Translations under genes and position numbers: made by a program | Notes under the pieces: model-generated | What the model saw: the letters and a program-made list of their open reading frames with translations, nothing else | Databases searched by the model: none | Told to the model about the DNA's origin: nothing | DNA from: Streptomyces poonensis | GTDB taxonomy: Bacteria; Actinomycetota; Actinomycetes; Streptomycetales; Streptomycetaceae | Reading direction: 5' to 3' | Length of the DNA: 64,000 bases | NCBI RefSeq assembly: GCF_014650915.1 | Contig: NZ_BMVW01000016.1 | Coordinates: 124,001 to 188,000, forward strand | Shown here: positions 15,761 through 25,072 of the stretch, one piece after another | Layout: every line of letters starts with the position of its first letter | Position numbering within the stretch: position 1 is the stretch's first letter

Positions 15761-16477
15761 TTACATGGCGCTCGGCACGGACGGCTCCAAGGAGGTGCCG
15801 GAGGTCCCGGAGGTCACGTCGTCCCAGTGCACCGTCCGGTCGCACCAGCGCTTCAGGAGGGTGTGATCGTGGCCGACGGCGAGGAGCCCGGCGCCGGTCG
15901 CGGTCCGGTAGTCCTCGACGGCCGCGACCAGCGCGGCGGTGGTGGAGGCGTCGAGCATCGCGGTCATCTCGTCGCAGATCAGCAGGCGTGGGCGCAGTAC
16001 GAGGGCGCGGGCGAGACACGCGCGCTGGAGCTGGCCGTCGCTGACCTCGTGGGGCCGTCTGCCCAGCAGGTCCGGCGTCAGGCCGACGGCCGCGGCCAGC
16101 TCGGCCACCCGGTCCGGTACGTCCTCGCGGCGGCCGGTGGCGCGGAGTGGTTCGGCGATCAGGTCGGTGAGCCGCAGCCGGGGGTCCGCGGAGAGCCGGG
16201 GCTGCTGGAAGACGACACCGACGGTGGTGCGCTGCGCGCGCGGGGCGCGGTGCCGCCACCGCCGTACGGGCGCGCCGTCGAGCAGCAGGGTGCCGGAGTC
16301 GGGGCGGTGCAGCAGGGCCGCGACCCGGGCGAGGGTGGACTTGCCGCAGCCGCTGGGGCCCAGCAGGCCGACGGCCTCGCCGGGCGCGACGGTCAGGGAG
16401 GCGTTCCGTACGGCCGGGGCCCTCCGGTCGTAACCGGCGGTGACGGCGCGCAGTTCGAGCAGGGGCTGTTCAGGCAC
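15761..16477 (-). CDS. nikE: ABC importer ATP-binding subunit (NikE/DppF-like)
   Basis: A 238-residue ATPase, last gene of a five-gene nickel/peptide-type import operon. Walker A is GPSGCGKSTL (about residue 40), Q-loop VVFQQPRLS, signature VSDGQLQRACLARAL (serine then aspartate replacing the usual SGG), Walker B LLICDEMTAMLD (Met and Thr replacing Pro-Thr), and switch His in LLAVGHDHTLL. Its start overlaps the end of the preceding ATPase gene by 8 bases, indicating coupling. It would pair with the NikD-like ATPase to power import. The gene symbol depends on the nickel assignment discussed with the substrate-binding protein. Confidence 0.85.
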   Translation of the reverse strand: MPEQPLLELRAVTAGYDRRAPAVRNASLTVAPGEAVGLLGPSGCGKSTLARVAALLHRPDSGTLLLDGAPVRRWRHRAPRAQRTTVGVVFQQPRLSADPRLRLTDLIAEPLRATGRREDVPDRVAELAAAVGLTPDLLGRRPHEVSDGQLQRACLARALVLRPRLLICDEMTAMLDASTTAALVAAVEDYRTATGAGLLAVGHDHTLLKRWCDRTVHWDDVTSGTSGTSLEPSVPSAM

Positions 16478-17522
16478 GGGCGTTCTCCGGGGCGGGCGTG
16501 GTGGAGCGGAGTTCCTCGGCGCCGGAGGCCGGGAGGGGGTGGTGGCAGGCGAGCCCGTCGGTCACCGGAGGCAGTGCGGCGCAGGCGCCGGTGGCCCGGG
16601 GACAGCGCGGGGCGAAGGCGCAGCCGCCGGGCAGGTCGCCCAGTTCCGGGGGCATTCCCGGGATGGGGGTGAAGGCGCGGTCGGGCAGGGCCTGGAGCAG
16701 GCCGCGGCTGTAGGGGTGGCGGGGGCCGGGGGAGCCGAAGAAGCGACGGGCGTCGGTCAGTTCGACGATGCGGCCCGCGTACATCACGGCGACCCGGTCG
16801 GCGATGCGTTCGGCCGCCGCCAGATCGTGGGTGATCATCAGCAGGCCCCGGCCGGTTCCGTCACCCGTCTCCGCGTCGACGTGCCGCCGCAGTTCGTCGA
16901 CCGTACGGTCCACCAGGTCCCGGTCGAGCCCGGTGGTCGGCTCGTCGGCGAGCAGCAGGGGCGCGTCGCCGACGAGGGCGAGCGCGGTGGCGGCGCGCTG
17001 GGCGAGACCGCCGGAGAGCTCGTGCGGATGGCGGTCGAGGTGGCCGGCGGGGAAGGCGACGCGCTCGGCCGCCGCCCGCGCCGCGGCCCGTACGGCGGCA
17101 CGGCCCCGGACCCCGGTCAGCGCGGCGACCGTCTCCTCCAGCTGCGAGCGGATGGTGCGTACGGGGGTCAGGTGCGCGGCGGGACTCTGCGGCACGAGGC
17201 CGATCAGGCGGCCCCGCACGGTACGGCCGAGGGTCTTCTCGTCGGCGGTGAGCAGGTCGAGGCCGCCGAGGCGGGCGCTGCCCGCGCTCTGGGCGTTGGC
17301 GGGCAGCAGCCCGAGGAGGGCGGAGGCGAGCACGGACTTGCCGCAGCCGCTCTCGCCGATCAGGGCCAGGCACTCGCCGGGCGCCACGTCGAAGTGGGCG
17401 TCGGTGACGGCGGCGACGCGGCGTCCGCCGGGCATGAGGAAGCGCACCGACAGCCCGCGCACGGACAGGACGGGGGTTCGCTCGGTCACGGCATCGGCTC
17501 CGATCGAGGACGGGTGGCCCAT
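16470..17522 (-). CDS. nikD: ABC importer ATP-binding subunit (NikD/DppD-like)
   Basis: A 350-residue ATPase. Walker A GESGCGKSVLASALLG, Q-loop GLVPQSPAAHLTPVRT, signature LSGGLAQRAATALAL, Walker B LLLADEPTTGLD, switch His in LLMITHDLAAAER. The C-terminal extension has the cysteine-bearing oligopeptide/nickel ATPase motif GCAFAPRCPRATGACAALPP, which may hold a metal cluster in relatives. ATG 17522 overlaps the stop of the permease gene (TGATG). A GTG at 17489 with GGAG 8 bases upstream is a strong alternative start, giving a protein beginning VTERTPVLSVRGL. Confidence 0.87.
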   Translation of the reverse strand: MGHPSSIGADAVTERTPVLSVRGLSVRFLMPGGRRVAAVTDAHFDVAPGECLALIGESGCGKSVLASALLGLLPANAQSAGSARLGGLDLLTADEKTLGRTVRGRLIGLVPQSPAAHLTPVRTIRSQLEETVAALTGVRGRAAVRAAARAAAERVAFPAGHLDRHPHELSGGLAQRAATALALVGDAPLLLADEPTTGLDRDLVDRTVDELRRHVDAETGDGTGRGLLMITHDLAAAERIADRVAVMYAGRIVELTDARRFFGSPGPRHPYSRGLLQALPDRAFTPIPGMPPELGDLPGGCAFAPRCPRATGACAALPPVTDGLACHHPLPASGAEELRSTTPAPENARA

Positions 17523-18421
17523 CAGAGCATCAGCTCCGACCGGCGCCGTGGATTGATCCGCTCCCGCCAGGCCCCGGCCAGGCCGGCGATGGCGAGGGTC
17601 GGGACGATGATGAACAGGCCCGGGAACAGGGTCGGCCACCACTGCCCGGCCAGCAGCGAGCTCCGCGCGGACTGGACGAGGTTGCCGAGGCTCGCCATGT
17701 GGGCGGGCAGCCCGAGCCCGAGGAAGGACAGGGCCGACTCGTGCCACATGGCGTGCGGCACCATCAGCACGGCGGCGAGCGCGGCCTGCGGCAGCACGGC
17801 CGGCAGCAGATGCCGTACCGCGACCCGCCACCGCGAGGCACCCCCGGAGACGGCGGCGTCGATGTACGGGCGGGAGCGCAGCGACAGCACCTCGGCGCGC
17901 ACGATCCGCGCGGTCGACAGCCAGTGCGTGGCGGCGACCGAGACGGCCACCGGCACGACACCCGGCCGGAACAACGCGACGATGAAGATGCCGAGCAGCA
18001 GGTGCGGCACGGACGACAGGGTGTCCACCACCCGCATCACGCACCGGTCGGCCCAACCGCCCAGGGCCCCGGCGGCCGCCCCGACCGCGGTGCCGATCAC
18101 GGTCGCCACGAGCGCCGCCACGAGACCGACGAGCAGGGAGACCCGCAGCCCGTAGACGCAGCGCAGCAGCAGGTCCCGCCCGAGGTCGTCGGTGCCGAAC
18201 GGGTGCGCCCAGCTGGGCGGTTGGAGCTCGGCCGCCAGGTCGACGGCCTGCTGGTCGAGCTGGGCCAGCGGCGGGACGAGGAGCACGGCGAGGACGGTCA
18301 CCGCCACCAGCGCGGCGGAGACACGGACCCGCACCGTACGGGTGGAGCGGCGTTTCGTGCCGTACGACCGCCACGGCGTGCTTCCGGTGCCCGCCTCGGC
18401 GGCGGGAGCGTCACATGTCAC
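17522..18421 (-). CDS. nikC: ABC importer permease (NikC/DppC-like)
   Basis: A 299-residue inner-membrane permease. The DppC-type signature HPFGTDDLGRDLLLRCVYGLR follows the first span; the EAA loop reads AAVSGGASRWRVAVRHLLPA, where it would contact an ATPase. Six hydrophobic segments are visible, including LVALVAVTVLAVLLVPP-like at the start and LFIIVPTLAIAGLAG at the end. Start at 18421 overlaps the end of the partner permease by 11 bases, and its stop overlaps the ATPase start by one base, so the whole operon is tightly coupled. Confidence 0.88.
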   Translation of the reverse strand: MTCDAPAAEAGTGSTPWRSYGTKRRSTRTVRVRVSAALVAVTVLAVLLVPPLAQLDQQAVDLAAELQPPSWAHPFGTDDLGRDLLLRCVYGLRVSLLVGLVAALVATVIGTAVGAAAGALGGWADRCVMRVVDTLSSVPHLLLGIFIVALFRPGVVPVAVSVAATHWLSTARIVRAEVLSLRSRPYIDAAVSGGASRWRVAVRHLLPAVLPQAALAAVLMVPHAMWHESALSFLGLGLPAHMASLGNLVQSARSSLLAGQWWPTLFPGLFIIVPTLAIAGLAGAWRERINPRRRSELML

Positions 18422-19379
18422 TGAACTTCACCCTCGGGTCGAACAGGCCGTACAGCAGGTCCGCGAGCAGGTTGCCGGCCAGGACGGCGGCCGTGGCCAG
18501 CACGGTCAGGGCGGCGAGCAGCGGGAAGTCGACGGCGGTCGCCGCCTCGACGGTGGCCGCGGCGATCCCCGGCCAGCTGAACACGCTCTCCACCAGCAGC
18601 GCGCCGGTGATCAGCTCGGGCACGCGGGAACCGATCAGTGTGAGCACCGGCAGCAGCCCGGAGCGCAGCGCGTGGCCGAGCAGTACGGTGCCCTCGCTCA
18701 GTCCCCGGGCCCGGGCCCCGCGTACGGGGTCCTCCGCGAGCGCGTCCCCGACGCCCTGCCGGACGTACAGCGTGAACCAGGGCAGCTGGGAGACGGCGAG
18801 CACACCGGCGGGGAGCACGATGTGGCTCGCCACCTGCCCGAAGGTGACCTGTTCGCTGGCCGTGTCGGTGAGGCCCCCGGCCGGCAGCACGTCCAGCTGG
18901 AGCGCGAACAGCCAGACGGCGAGCAGCGCGGTCCAGAAGACCGGCGCGGCCTCCAGGGCGTACGACAGCGAGGTGACGGCCCGGTCCAGCGGGCCGCCGG
19001 GGCGGCGGGCGGCGAGGACGCCGAGCAGCGTGCCGGCGAGGACGGCCACCGTGAAGGCGACCGCGCACAGCAGCGCGGACCAGACGAGGCGTTCGCCGAT
19101 GACCTGGGTGACCGGCTGCCGCAGCACGGCGGAGTGGCCGAGGTCGCCGGTGAGCGCGGACGTCAGCCAGTGCCACCAGCGGGTGACGAAGGGTTCGTCC
19201 ACGCCCAGGTTGGCCCGCAGCCGGTCCAGGGTCTCCTGGTCGGCGCCGAGGGCGGCGGTGCCCGCGTACGCCTTGACGGGGTCGAACGGGGAGGCGGCGG
19301 CGATCGCGAACACGCCGAAGGTGACGACGAGGAGGACGGGGGCGGCGAACAGCAGCCGCCGCCCCGCCAGCCGCGCCAT
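18411..19379 (-). CDS. nikB: ABC importer permease (NikB/DppB-like)
   Basis: A 322-residue permease with the DppB-type layout: N-terminal span (RRLLFAAPVLLVVTFGVFAIAAAS), an external loop with LRANLGVDEPFVTRWWHWL and LTGDLGHSAVLRQPV, then five spans. The EAA loop is seen around VRGARARGLSEGTVLLGHALRSGLLPVL. ATG 19379 gives MARLAGRRLL. An in-frame GTG at 19403 overlaps the stop of the binding-protein gene in a GTGA arrangement and would add eight residues (VRALPWPD); either could be used. Confidence 0.88.
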   Translation of the reverse strand: MARLAGRRLLFAAPVLLVVTFGVFAIAAASPFDPVKAYAGTAALGADQETLDRLRANLGVDEPFVTRWWHWLTSALTGDLGHSAVLRQPVTQVIGERLVWSALLCAVAFTVAVLAGTLLGVLAARRPGGPLDRAVTSLSYALEAAPVFWTALLAVWLFALQLDVLPAGGLTDTASEQVTFGQVASHIVLPAGVLAVSQLPWFTLYVRQGVGDALAEDPVRGARARGLSEGTVLLGHALRSGLLPVLTLIGSRVPELITGALLVESVFSWPGIAAATVEAATAVDFPLLAALTVLATAAVLAGNLLADLLYGLFDPRVKFSDM

Positions 19380-19399
19380 GTCCGGCCAGGGGAGGGCTC

Positions 19400-20986
19400 T
19401 CACTTCTTCGGCTGCCAGTCCTCGAGGTTCCACCACGGGCCGCTGGCGAAGCCGTGCTCGTGCGGCTCGACCTGCGTGGTCAGCCCGTCCCAGCGGTCGG
19501 CGAGCACGTAGATGTGGTCGATGTGGGTGAGGAAGGTGTAACCGGGGTCCTTCGCGAGCTCCCGCTGGACCGTGTCGTAGGCGGCCTTGCGGTCCTCGCG
19601 GTCCTGGGTGCGGCGGCCGGTGTCGAGGGCCTCGTCCACCGCCGGGTTGTCGTACCGGGCCATGTTGTTGAAGCCGTTGCCCGCGAGGGAGGAGTGCAGC
19701 GTGGTGTACAGGCCGAAGTCGGGGTCGCCCGTGCTGCCGCCGCCCGCGAGGACCGCGTCCTCGCCCATCCGCGGCTCGATGACCTCCCAGGTGGCGCTCT
19801 CCACCTTCACCTCGATGCCGGCCTTCTTGGCGTCGGAGGCGTAGGCGAGGGCGTGGTCCTGGCGGAGCTTGTCGCCCGCGGGGGAGAAGAGGGTGAACGA
19901 GGCCCGCAGCCCGTCCTTGGCCCGGATGCCGTCCTTCCCGGGCTTCCAGCCGGCCCGGTCCAGGATGTCCTTCGCCTTCGCCAGGTCCTGTGCGCGCTCG
20001 ACGCCCTTCGCGAACCAGGCGTCGTTGCTGGGCAGCGGCCCGTACGCCGGGCGGCCCGCGCCGTCGAGGATCCGCTCGACCATGGCCTCGCGGTCCACGG
20101 CGGCGTCGAGGGCCCGCCGGATCGCGCGGTCGCCGGTGACCTCGTTCGCCGTGGGCAGGGTGACGGCGCGGTAGTCGTAGGACTTCGCCTCGTAGGTCAC
20201 CTTGTTCGCATCGTTCTCGAAGGTCGCGGCGAGGTTCGGCGGGAGGACCGCGCCGTCGAGGTCGCCGGAGCGCAGCCGGGTGGCGCGCACGTCGTCGTCC
20301 TTGATGATCGCCATGGTCAGCTTCCTCACCTTCGGCGCGCCGCCCCAGTAGTCGGGGTTGGCCTCGAAGGTGAGCTTCTCGCCCTTGCTCCAGCCGGTGA
20401 GGACGTACGGACCGGTGCCGATCGGCTTGGTGTTGAACGAGCCGGTGTTGGGATCCTGTTCGCCCGCGATGTGCTCGGGGACGATGGGCAGGACGGTGCG
20501 GGCTGCGAACGCCGCGTAGGGGTACCTGAGCGTGAAGACGACCTTGTCGTCGCCCTCCGCCCGTACCTCCTTGATGGCGTCCAGTTCGCTGCGCGCCGTG
20601 TTGTTCGTCTTCTCGTCGAGGACGGTCTCGTAGGTGAAGACGACGTCGGCGGAGGTCAGCGGTTCGCCGTCGCTGAACTCCACGCCGTCGCGCAGGGTGT
20701 AGGTGTACGTCCGGCCGTTGTCGCCGACCTCGGGCAGCTCGCTCGCGAGGGCGGGCGTCAGTTCCTGGTCGGCGTCCAGGGCGAGCAGCCCGTCGAAGAT
20801 CTTGGAGTTGCCGTCCTTGCCGTAGCCGAGCAGCGGGCTGAGGGTGTCCGGTTCCCACGGCACCCCGAGCACCACGGAGTCGGCGGACGCGCCGCCGTCC
20901 GCGCCGCCGCCCGGCGCGGAGCAGGCGGCGAGCGAGCCGATCACCGCAGCCGCGGCGGCGGCCTGCCGTATCCGTCGGACCGTCAT
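19400..20986 (-). CDS. nikA: Nickel/peptide ABC substrate-binding lipoprotein (NikA-like)
   Basis: A 528-residue SBP_bac_5 family lipoprotein. Signal peptide MTVRRIRQ plus an alanine-rich core ends in lipobox LAAC (cysteine 22). The body begins with VVLGVPWEPDTLSPLLGYG and holds family lines such as YTYTLRDGVEFSDGEPLTSADVVFTYE and IVPEHIAGEQDPNTGSFN. The C-terminus is rich in histidine and acidic residues (THIDHIYVL, VEPHEHGFASGPWWNLEDW), fitting a nickel or nickel-chelate binder more than a plain oligopeptide binder. Starts at 20995 or 21004 are also open. First gene of the operon nikA-nikB-nikC-nikD-nikE, preceded by a Nur-box-like site, which is the main reason for preferring nickel. Confidence 0.82.
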   Translation of the reverse strand: MTVRRIRQAAAAAAVIGSLAACSAPGGGADGGASADSVVLGVPWEPDTLSPLLGYGKDGNSKIFDGLLALDADQELTPALASELPEVGDNGRTYTYTLRDGVEFSDGEPLTSADVVFTYETVLDEKTNNTARSELDAIKEVRAEGDDKVVFTLRYPYAAFAARTVLPIVPEHIAGEQDPNTGSFNTKPIGTGPYVLTGWSKGEKLTFEANPDYWGGAPKVRKLTMAIIKDDDVRATRLRSGDLDGAVLPPNLAATFENDANKVTYEAKSYDYRAVTLPTANEVTGDRAIRRALDAAVDREAMVERILDGAGRPAYGPLPSNDAWFAKGVERAQDLAKAKDILDRAGWKPGKDGIRAKDGLRASFTLFSPAGDKLRQDHALAYASDAKKAGIEVKVESATWEVIEPRMGEDAVLAGGGSTGDPDFGLYTTLHSSLAGNGFNNMARYDNPAVDEALDTGRRTQDREDRKAAYDTVQRELAKDPGYTFLTHIDHIYVLADRWDGLTTQVEPHEHGFASGPWWNLEDWQPKK

Positions 20987-21067
20987 GGACCTCACACCCA
21001 ACACCCAACCCCTGTTGTTGCTGCCACTGCTGTCACGGCTGTCGCCGCTGTTACGACAGAATCGTTA

Positions 21068-21084
21068 TTGCATATTAGTTGCAG
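21068..21084. promoter_or_regulatory. Nur-box-like site upstream of the ABC importer operon
   Basis: TTGCAT-N5-TTGCAG. From memory, the Streptomyces Nur (nickel Fur-family repressor) consensus is tTGCaa-N5-ttGCAA, so 10 of 12 positions match. It sits in an A/T-rich patch about 80-100 bases upstream of the nikA-like start, in the right place for nickel repression. Confidence 0.6.
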
Positions 21085-21117
21085 CTGGGGCTGTGGGTGT
21101 AGGGCAGCACATGGAAA

Positions 21118-21160
21118 GGGGGCGCTGCGGGCCGCTCGTGGCCGGCCCGCAACGCCCCCC
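21118..21160 (-). terminator. Terminator downstream of the trypsin gene
   Basis: A long GC hairpin: left arm GGGGGCGcTGCGGGCC from 21118, right arm GGCCCGCaaCGCCCCC ending near 21160. It begins about 20 bases past the protease stop and would insulate the nik promoter from readthrough. Confidence 0.75.
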
Positions 21161-21181
21161 GGTCTCGCCCGAGGTGGTGCC

Positions 21182-21985
21182 TCAGGAGTTGATCTGCTGG
21201 GTGACGAGGCTGGAGAAGGTCGTCAGCCGGGTGTAGACACCCGGGTAGCCGGCCGCCGCACAGCCGTTGCCCCAGGAAGTGATGCCTGCCAGGACGCCCC
21301 CGATCATCAGGGGACCGCCGCTGTCGCCCTGGCAGGTGTCCACGCCGCCGGAGGAGTATCCGGCGCACACCATGTCGCTCGCCTTGTAGGACGAGCCGTA
21401 GGACGAGGAACAGCTCGCGTCGGACACGGTCGGCACCGTCGCCGTGCGCAGCTGGTTGGAGGAGCTGCCGTTCGAGGAGGTGGTGCCCCAGCCGAGGATG
21501 CGGGCGGTGGTGCCGGCCGCGTACACGCCGGTCTGCGAGGAGGAGACGTACGGCGCCGTGGTGTACGGCATCGACGTCGACAGGGTCAGCACCGCCACGT
21601 CGTAACCACGGGTGGCCGTCGTGTAGTTCGGGTGGATCCATATCTTGCTGACCTGGCTGACCGTGCCGTTGGTGCCGTTGCGGTAGGTGCGGCCGCCGAC
21701 GACACGGGTGCTGCTGGTGGTTCTCCCGACCATGCAGTGGGCGGCCGTGACGACCTTGTTGGCCGCGACCAGGGTGCCGCCGCAGAACTGGGACTGCGAG
21801 GCGTTGGTGATCTGCATGACGTACGGGTACGCGCTCGCGGTGGTGGTCGTGCCACCGACGATGGGCTGGGGAGCGGCGACCGCGGAGGGGGCGCCCAGCA
21901 GCGTGGCCGCCGCGGCGGCGGCGGTCGCGGCGGCGGCGACGACGGTCTTCTTGGCGCGGTTGAACCCGAACAAAGGAGTCTCCAT
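21182..21985 (-). CDS. Secreted trypsin-like serine protease
   Basis: A 267-residue extracellular S1 protease of the Streptomyces trypsin type. Signal peptide METPLFGFNRAKKTVVAA plus an alanine-rich core, a short propeptide (APQP), then mature IVGGTTTTAS. The catalytic triad is His in VVTAAHCM, Asp in GYDVAVLTL, Ser in CQGDSGGPL. The specificity-pocket Asp (VDTCQGDSGG) predicts cleavage after Arg/Lys. Six cysteines pair as expected for trypsin. Length and order match the family. Monocistronic with its own terminator. Confidence 0.95.
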   Translation of the reverse strand: METPLFGFNRAKKTVVAAAATAAAAAATLLGAPSAVAAPQPIVGGTTTTASAYPYVMQITNASQSQFCGGTLVAANKVVTAAHCMVGRTTSSTRVVGGRTYRNGTNGTVSQVSKIWIHPNYTTATRGYDVAVLTLSTSMPYTTAPYVSSSQTGVYAAGTTARILGWGTTSSNGSSSNQLRTATVPTVSDASCSSSYGSSYKASDMVCAGYSSGGVDTCQGDSGGPLMIGGVLAGITSWGNGCAAAGYPGVYTRLTTFSSLVTQQINS

Positions 21986-22249
21986 TCGTGGGGATGCCGG
22001 TGGGGGTCGCGCGGGTGGGGGTGGTGCACGAAAGCCGGCCGCGCCTCCCCGGAAGGGGAAGCGTGGGAGGGGGAGGCGCCGGTTCCGTGTGCCCTGGCGA
22101 GCGGCACGCCCTCACGCTAGGAGCGGCACGGAAGGGTGCCCAAGTGGGGAACTCCCTAGGTGAGTTGGGAAGGGAAAACCCTCGATGACCCCATGCCCGG
22201 TTTGAACTTAGGCTGACCCCGAGAAGCCGTCCGGAACGTCCGGGGGAGG

Positions 22250-25072
22250 TCAGCTCGTACGGTGTCCCGCCGCCAGCCGCACGATGTCCACCCGCGACCT
22301 GATCCCCAGCTTCCGGTACACCCGGGTGAGGGTGGCCTCGACCGTCTTGACACTGATGAACAGCCGCCCGGCGATCTCCCGGTTGGTCGCCCCCTCCATG
22401 ACGAGCTCGGCGACCTGCCGCTCCGTCGCGGCCAGGACGGCCAGCGCGGCCGGCACGGCCGGTGCGGCGACGGCCTGCTGCGGGCGCGGCGCCGGGGCGA
22501 GCGCAGCCCGCTCGGCCTGCCGCAGCCAGGGCAGGGCCCGGCAGCGGCGGAACAGCCGCGTCGCCTCCTCGTACGGCCCCGGACCGGGCCGGTACGCGCG
22601 CAGCCCGGCCAGGGCGTACGCGGCCCGCGCCTCCTCCAGACCGTGGCCCAGCCCGGCCAGCCGGTCCTGGGCGGACGCCAGTTGCCGTGCCGCCGCGTCG
22701 ACCTCACCGCGCGCGGCCCGCACCAGCGCCTCGGCCCGGTCCAGGACCCCGAGCATGCTCTCCCGCCCCAGCCGCAGGGCGCGCTCCCGCGCGACGTCGA
22801 CGACCTCCTGGGCCTCCGCGTGCTCCCGGACGCGCACCAGCGCCTCCGCCAGGTCGCCCTGCCAGCGCCCGCGCGCCGGATCGGTGACCCCGAGGCTCTC
22901 CTCCAGCTCCCGCACCCGGCGCAGCGACCGCACGGCACCCGCCGCGTCCCCGGCCACCAGCCGTGCGTACCCGAGGGCGCCGAGGGCGAGGGAGAGGTAC
23001 ATCAGGTCGCCGTCCCCCTCGGCGTGCTCCACCGCCTCCCGGGCCAGGGCCATCGCCCGGTCGACGTCCCCGCCGGACGCCTCCGCCAGCGAGGCCTGCA
23101 TGGCCGAGGCGCCCTCGCCGATACCGGAGTCCCGCGCGAGGCGCAGGCTCTCCCGGGCCAGGTCGAGCGCCCGGCCGCAGTGCCCGGCGCGCAGTTCGGT
23201 CTCGGCGAGCCCGCGCAGGAAGTGCACCTCGCTCTCGACCATGCCGCGCCGGCGGACCTCCCGCAGCAGCGCGGTGATGGTGGTACGGGCCTCGGCGAGC
23301 CGGTCGCTCATGATCAGCCAGCGGAAACGGGCCGAGCCCGCGCCGTTGTGGTGGCACGCCACCTGCGGGTCGTGCGGCTCCTTCAGCGCCCGCTTGATCG
23401 TCGCGGGCGCGTCCGGGTGGCCCATCAGGGTCTCGGTCTGCGCCTGGAAGGACAGCGCCATCAGCTGCGTGCGCCGGATACCGGCCCGCTCCGCCAGCCG
23501 TGCCGCGCGTGCGGCCTCCTCGCGGCACTCGGCGAAGTCGCCCTCCACGACCAGGGCCCGCCAGGCCAGCTGGTAGTGGACCAGGGCGAGCAGTTCCGGG
23601 TCGTCGCCCGCGTCGGCGAGGGCCTGCGGGAAGACCGCGTCGACCTCGGCTATGGACTGGCCGGCCGCCTCGATCACCACCATCCAGGCCCGCACCCGGT
23701 CGGCGGGCTCGGTGGCCCGGTCCAGCACGTCGCGGGCGATGTCCCGGGCGAGGTCGTTCTCGCCCGCGGTCAGCGCGTCCTCGGCGGCCTGGAGCCGCCG
23801 CACGTCCGGTCCGGGGACGGCGTCGGCGGGGGTGTGCCGGGCGGCCAGCAGGCCCAGCTCCGCGGCGACGGAGGGCGCGCCCCGGTCCCGGGCCGCCGCC
23901 GCGGCCTCGCCGAGCCGCTCGGCGACCGCGGGGTCGGTGCCGGTGGTGGCGAGGGCCAGGTGCCGGGCGCGTTCGATGGGGTCGGAGGCGGCCGTGGACA
24001 GCGCGGCGTGGGCCGCGCGCCGCTCCGCCGCGCCGGCCTCCGCGTACAGGGCCGCCGACACCAGGGGATGCGCGAACCGTACGCCCGGGCCCTCCCGTTC
24101 GGGGGCGAGCAGGCCGAGCGCGACCGCCTGGCCGGTCTCCGCCTCGGCGTTCTCCCGGCCGGCCGCGTGCAGCAGGGCGAGCGTGGGGCGCGCTCCGGCG
24201 CTCGCGACCAGCAGGGTGCGGCGGGTCTCGGCGGACAGCATGTCCAGCCGGTTCAGCACCAGCGCCCGCAGCGAGGTCGGCACGGGCAGTGGCTCGCCGG
24301 GGCGCGGCGGCACCGGGCTCTCGGCGAGGACCCGGCCGAGCTCCAGCGCGAACAGCGGGTTGCCGCCGCTGGTGCGGTGGATGTCCCGCACCGTGGAGCG
24401 GGGGAGGCCCGTGTAGCCGCGGTGGCCGAGGAGTTCGGCGACCTGGGTCCGGGTGAGCGGGTTGACGCGGACGGTGCGGGTGTCCGGGGGCAACGCGCGT
24501 AGATGACGGTCCTGCTCCTGCCCGCCGGTCTCCGTTTCGGTACGGACCGCGCACAGCATCCGCACCGGGAGCCCGCCGAGCCGGCGGGCGGCGAAGCCGA
24601 GCAGTTCCGCGCTGGCCGAGTCGAGCCACTGGAGGTCGTCCGCGACGATCAGGACGGGACCCTCGGCGGCGAGGGCGCGCAGGGTCGACAGCACGGCGAG
24701 CCGCAGGGCGAGGCCGTCGCGCTGGAGGGTGGACTCGCCGCGGCCGGTGAGCGCCGACTCCAGGGCGTCGCGCTGCGGGGCGGGCAGCCGGTCGGCCACC
24801 TCGCCGGCGACCAGGCCGAGGAGATCGGCCAGTGCCAGGAACGGCAGATGGGATTCGGACTCGGTGGCCGAACAGCGCAGCACGGTTCGCGCCGCACCGG
24901 CGTATTCCGCGGCCAAGGTGCGCAGAAGTGTCGATTTACCGATTCCCGCGGGTCCGTGCACCAGCACGCTCCCGCCCCGCGACAACTGCTCACGCGCTCC
25001 GCTCAGCAGCTCCTCCCGGCCGACGACCAGGTCGGGGCGCGGTCTGCCAGGCTCCTCGAGGTCCCGTCGCAC
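22250..25072 (-). CDS. LAL-family LuxR transcriptional regulator (large ATP-binding)
   Basis: A 940-residue LAL regulator. The N-terminal AAA/NB-ARC-like ATPase shows Walker A VHGPAGIGKSTLLRTLA (about residues 40-55) and Walker B GPVLIVADDLQWLDSASAELL. A long helical, TPR-like middle region follows (many Ala/Glu/Arg-rich repeats, about 350-850). The C-terminal LuxR helix-turn-helix is ATERQVAELVMEGATNREIAG followed by ISVKTVEATLTRVYRKLG. Such proteins are ATP-dependent activators, often for secondary metabolism or carbohydrate use. It is divergent from the acyl-CoA synthetase gene and could control it. Start is GTG at 25072, with GGGGAGCGG about ten bases upstream. Confidence 0.93.
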   Translation of the reverse strand: MRRDLEEPGRPRPDLVVGREELLSGAREQLSRGGSVLVHGPAGIGKSTLLRTLAAEYAGAARTVLRCSATESESHLPFLALADLLGLVAGEVADRLPAPQRDALESALTGRGESTLQRDGLALRLAVLSTLRALAAEGPVLIVADDLQWLDSASAELLGFAARRLGGLPVRMLCAVRTETETGGQEQDRHLRALPPDTRTVRVNPLTRTQVAELLGHRGYTGLPRSTVRDIHRTSGGNPLFALELGRVLAESPVPPRPGEPLPVPTSLRALVLNRLDMLSAETRRTLLVASAGARPTLALLHAAGRENAEAETGQAVALGLLAPEREGPGVRFAHPLVSAALYAEAGAAERRAAHAALSTAASDPIERARHLALATTGTDPAVAERLGEAAAAARDRGAPSVAAELGLLAARHTPADAVPGPDVRRLQAAEDALTAGENDLARDIARDVLDRATEPADRVRAWMVVIEAAGQSIAEVDAVFPQALADAGDDPELLALVHYQLAWRALVVEGDFAECREEAARAARLAERAGIRRTQLMALSFQAQTETLMGHPDAPATIKRALKEPHDPQVACHHNGAGSARFRWLIMSDRLAEARTTITALLREVRRRGMVESEVHFLRGLAETELRAGHCGRALDLARESLRLARDSGIGEGASAMQASLAEASGGDVDRAMALAREAVEHAEGDGDLMYLSLALGALGYARLVAGDAAGAVRSLRRVRELEESLGVTDPARGRWQGDLAEALVRVREHAEAQEVVDVARERALRLGRESMLGVLDRAEALVRAARGEVDAAARQLASAQDRLAGLGHGLEEARAAYALAGLRAYRPGPGPYEEATRLFRRCRALPWLRQAERAALAPAPRPQQAVAAPAVPAALAVLAATERQVAELVMEGATNREIAGRLFISVKTVEATLTRVYRKLGIRSRVDIVRLAAGHRTS

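Noticed and set aside
18411..21008. A single 865-residue protein spanning the binding protein and NikB-like permease
   Set aside because: Only its last 322 residues are a permease; the first part is an alternative frame of the binding-protein gene.
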